Source: Labrys miyagiensis
GTDB taxonomy: Bacteria > Pseudomonadota > Alphaproteobacteria > Rhizobiales > Labraceae
NCBI RefSeq assembly: GCF_030160835.1
Contig: NZ_BSPC01000063.1
Coordinates: 124,001 to 188,000, forward strand
Length of the DNA stretch: 64,000 nt
Direction: 5' to 3'
Positions 58,296 to 64,000 of the stretch are shown here, in pieces. Position 1 is the first letter of the stretch. Each line of letters begins with the position of its first letter. Below the pieces are notes generated by a model. The model saw only the letters and a list, made by a program, of their open reading frames with translations, was not told the origin of the DNA and searched no databases. Position numbers and translations under genes: made by a program.

Positions 58296-59575
58296 GCGTG
58301 TCCCGCCCCCTGATCCTGCGGCTCTACAGCCTGGCGACGGCGGGGTTTGGGCCTTTTTCGGGCCTGCTGCTCGGGCGGCGCCAGCGCCGGGGCAAGGAAG
58401 ACCCGCTGCGCCGGCCCGAGCGCATCGGCATTGCCGGCAAGCCGCGCCCTGAGGGGCCGCTGTGCTGGCTGCACGGGGCGAGCGTCGGCGAATCCATCAC
58501 GCTGCTGCCCATCGCCGAGAGGCTGGGCGCCCAGGGCTTCCAGGTCTTGATGACAACCGGCACCGTCACCTCCGCCGCCCTGATGGCGCGGCGGCTGCCG
58601 GCGGGTGCTATCCATCAATTCGTGCCGCTCGACGTCCCCGCCTTCGTGCGGCGCTTCCTCAGGCATTGGCAGCCCGATCTCGCGGTTTTCCTGGAATCGG
58701 AGATCTGGCCGACCATGGTTCAGGAGACCAGGGCGGCCGGCGTCGCGCTCGCGCTCGTCAACGCACGCATGTCGCCGCGCTCCTTCGCCCGCTGGCGGCG
58801 CGCTCCGCGCACCATCGGCACGCTGCTCGGCTGCTTCGACCTCATCGCTGCCCAGAGCGAGGACGATGGCGAGCGCTTCAAGGCGCTCGGCGCGCCCAAT
58901 GTCATGATCTCGGGCAACCTCAAATTCGATGCGCCCGCGCCTTCGGCCGACGAGGCAAAGCTCGGGGAGTTGCAGACCGCGATCGGAGCAAGGCCACTCT
59001 GGCTGGCCGCCGCCACCCATGACGGCGAGGAGGCTCTCGCCGGCGAGGTCCATGCCGGACTGAAGGACCGTTTTGTCGACCTTCTCACCCTCATCGTGCC
59101 CAGGCATCCCGACCGAGGGCCGGCCGTTGCGGCGGAGCTGAGGGCGAAGGGGCTCAAAGTCGGGTTGCGTTCAGAGGGCGCGGTGCCGCAGGCCGATATG
59201 GATGTCTATGTCGCCGACACGGTGGGCGAGATGGGCCTGTTCTACCGCCTCGCCCGCATCGTCTTCGTCGGCAAGTCGCTGCTGGGGGACGGCGGCCAGA
59301 ACCCAATCGAGCCGGCCAAGCTCGGCGCGGCTGTTCTGCACGGGCCTTTTGTGCAAAATTTCCTGGTGGCATATGGGGCGTTGGACGGCATGGGCGGCGC
59401 AATCATGGTTCGCAGCAGCGGGGAACTGGCCTCGGCCGTCGCACGCCTGCTGGCCGATCCTGCCGAGACAGAACGCGTGGCTGAAGGGGGCGCCCGGGCG
59501 ATCGCCAGCCTGACGGGTGCGCTCGACCGCACCATGACGGCACTGGCCGCGCTCGCGGCGAAGCCGGCGTCATGA
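58292..59575 (+). CDS. waaA: 3-deoxy-D-manno-octulosonic acid transferase
   Basis: Kdo transferase of 427 aa that adds Kdo to lipid IVA at the inner face of the inner membrane. Characteristic segments are CWLHGASVGESITLLPI, LMTTGTVTSAALMARRLPAGAIHQFVPLDVPAFVRRFLRHWQPDLAVFLESEIWP and the C-terminal GGQNPIEPAKLGA nucleotide-sugar site. It starts at GTG 58292 overlapping the upstream stop and overlaps lpxK by four bases. Confidence 0.95.
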   Translation: MSVSRPLILRLYSLATAGFGPFSGLLLGRRQRRGKEDPLRRPERIGIAGKPRPEGPLCWLHGASVGESITLLPIAERLGAQGFQVLMTTGTVTSAALMARRLPAGAIHQFVPLDVPAFVRRFLRHWQPDLAVFLESEIWPTMVQETRAAGVALALVNARMSPRSFARWRRAPRTIGTLLGCFDLIAAQSEDDGERFKALGAPNVMISGNLKFDAPAPSADEAKLGELQTAIGARPLWLAAATHDGEEALAGEVHAGLKDRFVDLLTLIVPRHPDRGPAVAAELRAKGLKVGLRSEGAVPQADMDVYVADTVGEMGLFYRLARIVFVGKSLLGDGGQNPIEPAKLGAAVLHGPFVQNFLVAYGALDGMGGAIMVRSSGELASAVARLLADPAETERVAEGGARAIASLTGALDRTMTALAALAAKPAS

Positions 59576-60594
59576 GCTCCCTGCTGCCGATCAGTCTCAA
59601 GGCGCCACAATTCTGGTACCGGCCCAGGGGTTGGCTGGCGCGGCTGCTGAGCCCCATCGCCCGTCTCTATGGCGGCCGGGTGATCGCCCGCATGCGCCGG
59701 CCGGGCGCCCGTGCCGAGGTGCCGGTCGTCTGCGTCGGCAATTTCACCCTCGGCGGCGCCGGCAAGACGCCGCTCGCCATCGAGATTGCCGAGATCCTCA
59801 GGCAGACCGGCCAGAAACCGGCCTTCCTCACCCGCGGCTATGGCGGGCGCGAGAAGGGACCACTGGTCGTCCTGCCCGAGGCTTCGGCCGAACAGGTCGG
59901 CGACGAGGCCTTGCTGCTTGCCCAGAAGGGCCTGACCGTGCTCTCGCGCGACAGGCCGGCCGGCGCGGCGCTGGCGGTTGCCGAGGGCGCCACCATCATC
60001 ATCATGGATGACGGCTTCCAGAATCCTTCGCTCGACAAGGATTGCTCGATCATTGCGGTGGATGGCGAGACCGGCATCGGCAATGGCATGGTCTTTCCGT
60101 CAGGCCCGCTCAGGGGCCCGATCCACGACCAGGTGCCCTTCGCGTCGGCGGTCGTGGTGATCGGCCCTGGCGACGCCGGCACCATCGTGCATGAGTTCGC
60201 CCGCGGCTCCGGGCTTGCGGTCTTCCGGGCGCGGACGACGGTCGACCCGTCGGCGCCGGTGCTGCGCGGCAAGCGCGTGCTCGCCTTTGCGGGGATCGGG
60301 CGACCGGAGAAGTTCTTCAAGACGCTGGCGGACATGGGCGCCATCATCGCCGCCACCGAAGTCTTCGCCGACCATCACGCCTTCAGCGAGGAGGATGCCA
60401 GCCGTATCGCGCTCAGGGCGCAGACGGCCAAGCTCATCCCGGTGACCACTACCAAGGACAGGGTCCGCCTTTCCGGAGGCCCCGCCCGTATCGGCCTCGC
60501 CTCCATCTCACAGACCGTGCCGATCCGCCTCGTCTTCGAGGAAGAACGCGACTTGCACGACTTCCTGGTCAAGCGCTTCCGGCTCGGCGGGTAG
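59572..60594 (+). CDS. lpxK: Tetraacyldisaccharide 4'-kinase
   Basis: Lipid A kinase of 340 aa phosphorylating the 4' position of the disaccharide. The P-loop is visible as GNFTLGGAGKTPLAIEIAE, with RGYGG and the later DDGFQNPSLDKD segments typical of LpxK. An N-terminal hydrophobic/basic stretch contacts the membrane. It is the last gene of the cluster, followed by a family B repeat. Confidence 0.95.
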   Translation: MSSLLPISLKAPQFWYRPRGWLARLLSPIARLYGGRVIARMRRPGARAEVPVVCVGNFTLGGAGKTPLAIEIAEILRQTGQKPAFLTRGYGGREKGPLVVLPEASAEQVGDEALLLAQKGLTVLSRDRPAGAALAVAEGATIIIMDDGFQNPSLDKDCSIIAVDGETGIGNGMVFPSGPLRGPIHDQVPFASAVVVIGPGDAGTIVHEFARGSGLAVFRARTTVDPSAPVLRGKRVLAFAGIGRPEKFFKTLADMGAIIAATEVFADHHAFSEEDASRIALRAQTAKLIPVTTTKDRVRLSGGPARIGLASISQTVPIRLVFEEERDLHDFLVKRFRLGG

Positions 60595-60643
60595 GGGCGG
60601 GCGAGATGGCCGCCAGAGGCTCCTATCCCGAAGCATCTATGTA

Positions 60644-60794
60644 CTGTCATCCCCGGCTAGCACGTCACAAGCTTTGCTTGTGACTGGGAGGGAAGGGGAT
60701 CCAGGGGCTAAGGAACTGCACTCTTTGCCCACTGGATTCCCTTCCCTTCGCCCTCTCTCGCTACGCTCGCGAGTGGCTCAGCCGGGAATGACAG
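60644..60794. repeat. Family B palindromic repeat, copy 3
   Basis: The 151-bp element starts CTGTCATCCCCGGCT (60644-60658) and ends AGCCGGGAATGACAG (60780-60794), inverse complements with one mismatch. It contains the GTCACAAGC...GCTTGTGAC hairpin shared with copy 2. It lies downstream of lpxK, convergent with the next gene. Confidence 0.85.
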
Positions 60795-60836
60795 CCCTTC
60801 CTTTGATCGATGCATCAAAGACAAGGCGCCGGCCAC

Positions 60837-61109
60837 TTAGTGCGACATCTCCAGCGTTGGCTCGATCAGCGCTTCCGGCAGTTCGCCGAACTGGGCGATG
60901 ATCGCGGTCTTGACCCCGCCCGAGCGCCGATCGCGCGAACGCGAAAAGGCGATGGCGCCATCATAGCGGCCCGCAATCACCGCGGACTCAGCCCTGTACT
61001 GCACGGACGCCCAGTTGGACGCGTCGACGGGCTGGAGCGGTACCAGCTCACCGGCAGCATCGCGAATGAAGGGCAGGACGCCATATTCGATATCGGCACT
61101 CTCAAACAT
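60837..61109 (-). CDS. Hypothetical protein, 90 aa
   Basis: Starts at ATG 61109 (MFESADIEYGVLPF), with GAGGGA seven bases upstream. The sequence is soluble and mixed, with no cysteine, no signal and no membrane segment, and SRSRDRRSGGVKTA in the middle. I do not recognise a family. It is in the same orientation as DUF2093 and xseA, with gaps of more than 270 bases. Confidence 0.6.
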   Translation of the reverse strand: MFESADIEYGVLPFIRDAAGELVPLQPVDASNWASVQYRAESAVIAGRYDGAIAFSRSRDRRSGGVKTAIIAQFGELPEALIEPTLEMSH

Positions 61110-61385
61110 CGGACTATCCCTCGAATTCCCATCCGCCCACACGGAAACCTAACCATGCGGCCGTTGGGAAATCAGTGCCTGACTACCTCCGCTCATGGCG
61201 TGCGATTTTACACACACGATAGGCGTGAGGTTGGGCGGACAGGGATCGATGAATGATGTTTTTTGAAGCAAAAACAAATGGTTGTTGAATATTATTGAGT
61301 TGGTGCGGGAAGGGGTGGCCGGTCAGGTTTTCGCGAACGGCTGTATCCTGCGGAATTGTGACCCAACGGCCAATCTTTGGGCGGC

Positions 61386-61607
61386 CTAGATCACGCCGAG
61401 GCTTCTGAGGCGCTCCAGTGCCGCTTCGCGGGTGGCATAGGCTTCCTGGCGATCGACGCTCCAGTAGCGGAGTTCGTCGATCGGGATATGGACGCCGGTC
61501 ACGGCGCAACGCACATAGCTGCCGGGCTTGAGGATGCGAAAATCCGCATCGAGAAACTGGATCTGTGCTTCGCCGGGCATCGACATGCGGCTTTCGTGAC
61601 GATTCAT
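61386..61607 (-). CDS. DUF2093 protein
   Basis: Protein of 73 aa matching the short DUF2093 family: IQFLDADFRILKPGSYVRCAVTGVHIPIDELRYWSVDRQEAYATREAALERL. The VRCAVTG segment with its single cysteine is characteristic. Function unknown; it is found near lpxK/xseA in many Rhizobiales. The ribosome site is weak, and Met8 is an alternative start. Confidence 0.85.
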   Translation of the reverse strand: MNRHESRMSMPGEAQIQFLDADFRILKPGSYVRCAVTGVHIPIDELRYWSVDRQEAYATREAALERLRSLGVI

Positions 61608-61755
61608 CGAGAGGTTGGCCTGCGTTGGAACGGGTTTGAGGTAAATATAACAGACCGCGTCTGCGGGGACGATCTCAAAAAACGATCACTCTTCAAGGCG
61701 ATATTCTCAGTTTTATCAAAAGCTTGGAGTTTGTTTCCCGGATTGGACAGTAATA

Positions 61756-63321
61756 TCATTCGTCGAACAAACCGGGTTGCTTGCTTGCCGGTCTGGCTTT
61801 CGGCAGCCGGGTGGGCGGCGGCGAGCCACCATTGCTGACGATGAAATGGCCATCGGCGAATTGCAGGTCAAGGGTCGAGGCCGCCTTAGCGGCCGGGACA
61901 CTGCGCACGGGCTGGCCCTCGCCGTCGCGCACCAGCGCAAAGCCGCGCTGCAGCACGCCCTGGTAGGAATAGGCATCGAGCAGGACGGAGAAGCGGCTGA
62001 GCCGCTCGCGCTGCGCCTGGGTGCGGGCGCTCGCGGCCTGGAGCAGGCGGTTGGCGAGGTTGTCGAGGCGTTCGCGCCCCGCTTCGCTGCGTCGGGACAG
62101 CAGCAGAGGCGTCAATTGACTGGCGCGGCCGGCGAACGCCTCGCGCTTGCGGGCGAGGGCAATGCGAGCGCTGGCCTCCAGGCGATCCGCCACGGCGTGG
62201 AAACGGTCCCGGCTGCGGTCGAGCCGGTTGGAGGGGCTTTGCGCCAGCAGGCGGCGGGAGACCGCGTCATAAAGCTGGTGGTGCCGGCGGGTGTTGAGCA
62301 GCAGCGCCTGCACGAGGCGCCCGGCGGTGAGGTCGAGCCGCTGGCGAGGGGTCGCCAGCAGCGCCTCGCCGCTGGGCAGGGCCCGGCCGAGATTGCGCAG
62401 GTCCTGCCGGCGGCGCTCGATCATGCGCAAAGCGTGGCCGGTGAGCCGCGCGCCGAGGTCGTGCAGATTGGCGAAGAGGTCCGCTCGCACCGGCACGGCC
62501 ATCTCGGCCGCGCCCGTGGGCGTTGGAGCGCGGCGGTCGGCGACATGGTCGATCAGCGTCCAGTCGGTCTCATGGCCCACGGCCGAGATCAGCGGGATCG
62601 AGCAATTCGCGGCGGCACGCACCACGATCTCCTCGTTGAAGGACCACAGATCCTCCAGGCTGCCGCCGCCGCGCGCCACGATCAGCACGTCCGGGCGCGG
62701 GATGCGACCTCCTTGAGGCAATGCGTCGAAGCCGTTGATGGCATTCGCGATTTCGGCGGCGCTGGTGTCGCCCTGCACCCGCACCGGCCAGACGATGACA
62801 GGACGGGGGAAGCGGTCGGAGATGCGATGCAGGATATCGCGGATCACCGCGCCGGTGGGCGAGGTGACGACACCGACCACGCGCGGCAGGAAGGGCAGCG
62901 CGCGCTTGCGGCTCTCGTCGAACAGGCCCTCGGCGGCGAGTTTGCGCCGACGCTCCTCCAGGAGGGCCATCAGCGCGCCGAGGCCGGCGGGCTCCAGCCG
63001 GTCGATAATGATCTGGTAGGAGGACTTGCCGGGGAAGGTGGTGAGGCGGCCATGGGCGATCACCTCCATGCCTTCCTCGGGGCGCTGCTTGAGGCGCGCC
63101 ATGTTGCCCTTCCAGATCACCGCGTCGATCTTGGCGCCTTCGTCCTTCAGGGCGAAATAGGCGTGGCCCGAAGCGACCGGCCCGCGATAGCCTGAGATTT
63201 CGCCACGCACGCGCACATAGCCGAAGGCATCCTCCACCGTGCGCTTGAGGGCGCCGGAGAGCTCGGAGACCGTCCACTCCGGGGCGTTGGAGGGCTGAGA
63301 ATCAGGCAGGAGATCGGACAT
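61756..63321 (-). CDS. xseA: Exodeoxyribonuclease VII large subunit
   Basis: Large subunit, 521 aa, of the single-strand exonuclease used in mismatch repair and recombination. The OB-fold N-terminus (WTVSELSGALKRTVEDAFGYVRVRGEISGY) and the catalytic region with VGVVTSPTGAVIRDILHRI, ARGGGSLEDLWSFNEE and SAVGHETDWTLIDHVADRRAPTPTGAAE are intact. The coiled C-terminal arm binds XseB. The small subunit gene is not in this window. The C-terminus is longer than in E. coli XseA (456 aa). Confidence 0.95.
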   Translation of the reverse strand: MSDLLPDSQPSNAPEWTVSELSGALKRTVEDAFGYVRVRGEISGYRGPVASGHAYFALKDEGAKIDAVIWKGNMARLKQRPEEGMEVIAHGRLTTFPGKSSYQIIIDRLEPAGLGALMALLEERRRKLAAEGLFDESRKRALPFLPRVVGVVTSPTGAVIRDILHRISDRFPRPVIVWPVRVQGDTSAAEIANAINGFDALPQGGRIPRPDVLIVARGGGSLEDLWSFNEEIVVRAAANCSIPLISAVGHETDWTLIDHVADRRAPTPTGAAEMAVPVRADLFANLHDLGARLTGHALRMIERRRQDLRNLGRALPSGEALLATPRQRLDLTAGRLVQALLLNTRRHHQLYDAVSRRLLAQSPSNRLDRSRDRFHAVADRLEASARIALARKREAFAGRASQLTPLLLSRRSEAGRERLDNLANRLLQAASARTQAQRERLSRFSVLLDAYSYQGVLQRGFALVRDGEGQPVRSVPAAKAASTLDLQFADGHFIVSNGGSPPPTRLPKARPASKQPGLFDE

Positions 63322-63402
63322 GCCGGCATTCTACACAAAGCACCCGGCATGCCGAATGGCTGTCGATACCTGGCTCGAGAATCGGCGGAACCTCGACTTC
63401 CT

Positions 63403-63430
63403 GTCATTGCCGCGCTTGTCGCGGCAAACC
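63403..63430. repeat. Family B-like half element
   Basis: GTCATTGCCGCG (63403-63414) followed by CGCGGCAA (63419-63426) forms a short hairpin with the GTCATT end of family B but without the opposite end. It lies between the divergent xseA and alcohol dehydrogenase genes. Confidence 0.4.
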
Positions 63431-63571
63431 AGAGAACCGCGAGCGCCTAAGAAAGAGCCGGGTCCGAAGAGCTGGCGGCGGGGCACACCTGTTTTCGCCA
63501 CTCCCTCCTCCCCCTTGCCAACGCCTTCCTCCCCGTGGACCATGGCGCCAAAGCAGAACCGGGAGGCAGCC

Positions 63572-64000
63572 ATGAAGTCCGTTCGTCTCGAAGCCGTGGG
63601 AGCGCTGCATCTGCGCAAGGTCGCCAGGCCCAAGCCAGGGCCGGATGAGTTGCTGGTGCGTGTGGAGGCCTCCGGCATCTGCGGCACGGACCGCCATCTC
63701 TTCCTCGGCGAGTTCCCCTCGAAACCGCCCGTCACCCTCGGACATGAGTTCTGCGGCATCGTCGAGGATATCGGCGGTGAGGTGGAAGGCTTTCGCGCCG
63801 GCATGCGAATCACCGGCGATCCCAACATCGTCTGCGGGCGCTGTGCGCAGTGCCAGGCCGGGCGCATCAATCTCTGCCGCAATCTGCGCGCCATCGGCAT
63901 ACATCGTGACGGGGCCCTTGCGGAGTATGTGCGGGTGCCGCAGAAGCAGGCCTATGAGCTGCCTTTGGCCCTCAAGGCGACGCATGGCGCCTTCTGCGAG
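63572..64000 (+). CDS. Zinc-dependent alcohol dehydrogenase, 3'-truncated by the window edge
   Basis: First 143 residues of a medium-chain dehydrogenase (Zn-ADH, sorbitol/threonine dehydrogenase-like). Catalytic zinc ligands are C37 in GICGTD and H57-E58 in LGHEF; the structural zinc cysteines are in NIVCGRCAQCQAGRINLCRN. GGGAGG lies five bases before the ATG at 63572. The substrate is likely a polyol or sugar alcohol; the cofactor domain lies outside the window. Confidence 0.9.
   Translation, partial: MKSVRLEAVGALHLRKVARPKPGPDELLVRVEASGICGTDRHLFLGEFPSKPPVTLGHEFCGIVEDIGGEVEGFRAGMRITGDPNIVCGRCAQCQAGRINLCRNLRAIGIHRDGALAEYVRVPQKQAYELPLALKATHGAFCE

Noticed and set aside
1-64000. tRNA or rRNA genes, CRISPR arrays, prophage or IS elements
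   Set aside because: No tRNA-like T-loop with a matching cloverleaf, no regularly spaced direct repeats and no transposase, integrase or phage structural gene were seen on reading both strands.

Overview
The window is a stretch of GC-rich alphaproteobacterial chromosome, most likely order Hyphomicrobiales (Rhizobiales). This rests on gene order rather than on any 16S sequence. It carries ctaC-ctaD-ctaB-coxF-ctaG-ctaE-DUF983-surf1 running on into thrC-M16 protease-rimJ, ispH-thrB-rnhA, a CysQ-like gene-DUF4170-DUF374-waaA-lpxK, ubiA/rsmE/gshA, an IalB-family protein, DUF2093 and DUF1127. No rRNA, tRNA, CRISPR array, prophage or insertion sequence is visible.

Layout. 1-2.8 kb: end of a fructose-type ABC importer (frcB', frcC, frcA). 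3-5.4 kb: ispH-thrB-rnhA with overlapping ends. 5.6-11.9 kb: 1-Cys peroxiredoxin, stand-alone DsbD N-domain protein, AlgH/YqgE, a seven-helix PAS-GGDEF-EAL protein with altered motifs in both c-di-GMP domains, and galU. 12.1-12.8 kb: a Phd/PemK-like toxin-antitoxin pair. 12.8-23.2 kb (minus strand): cytochrome aa3 oxidase and assembly operon flowing into thrC, an M16 protease and a RimJ-like acetyltransferase. 23.5-30.5 kb: IalB-like protein, AidB-like acyl-CoA dehydrogenase, MATE exporter, DUF937, a divergent DUF1127/LysR pair, cupin and two small envelope proteins. 31-32.4 kb: TetR with twin operators, and a slipin.

32.5-38.7 kb is the most unusual part. It is a tight minus-strand operon encoding an alpha-dioxygenase/cyclooxygenase-like haem peroxidase, a short protein with a possible P450-like C-terminus, an Old Yellow Enzyme with an Fe-S motif, a membrane-anchored RoxA-like di-haem cytochrome and a small membrane protein. 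Together they look like a lipid-peroxide (oxylipin) pathway.

39-47.6 kb: ROK regulator, EamA permease, and a LacI-controlled sugar locus (Gfo/Idh/MocA dehydrogenase, TIM-barrel isomerase, complete CUT2-type ABC importer) with a perfect 20-bp operator. 47.7-51.5 kb: gshA, rsmE, a secreted Cys-rich protein, ubiA. 51.5-56.3 kb: an accessory patch with a truncated HmuS-like gene, VOC protein, AT-rich island, possible gene remnant, XRE regulator with SnoaL-like protein, a DGPF/YciI-ECF42 sigma pair with a matching promoter, and an orphan ribbon-helix-helix protein. 56.4-63.3 kb: lipid A/Kdo genes, small conserved proteins and xseA; a zinc alcohol dehydrogenase starts at the right edge.

Three dispersed repeat families thread the intergenic spaces: (A) a mosaic palindrome around GCGGACATCTTGTCCGC, usually in head-to-head pairs right after stop codons; (B) 127-151 bp elements ending in GTCATYCC...GGRATGAC; (C) a 65-bp element present twice with two mismatches. 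All assignments come from reading the sequence and from knowledge of the families; no database search was run.
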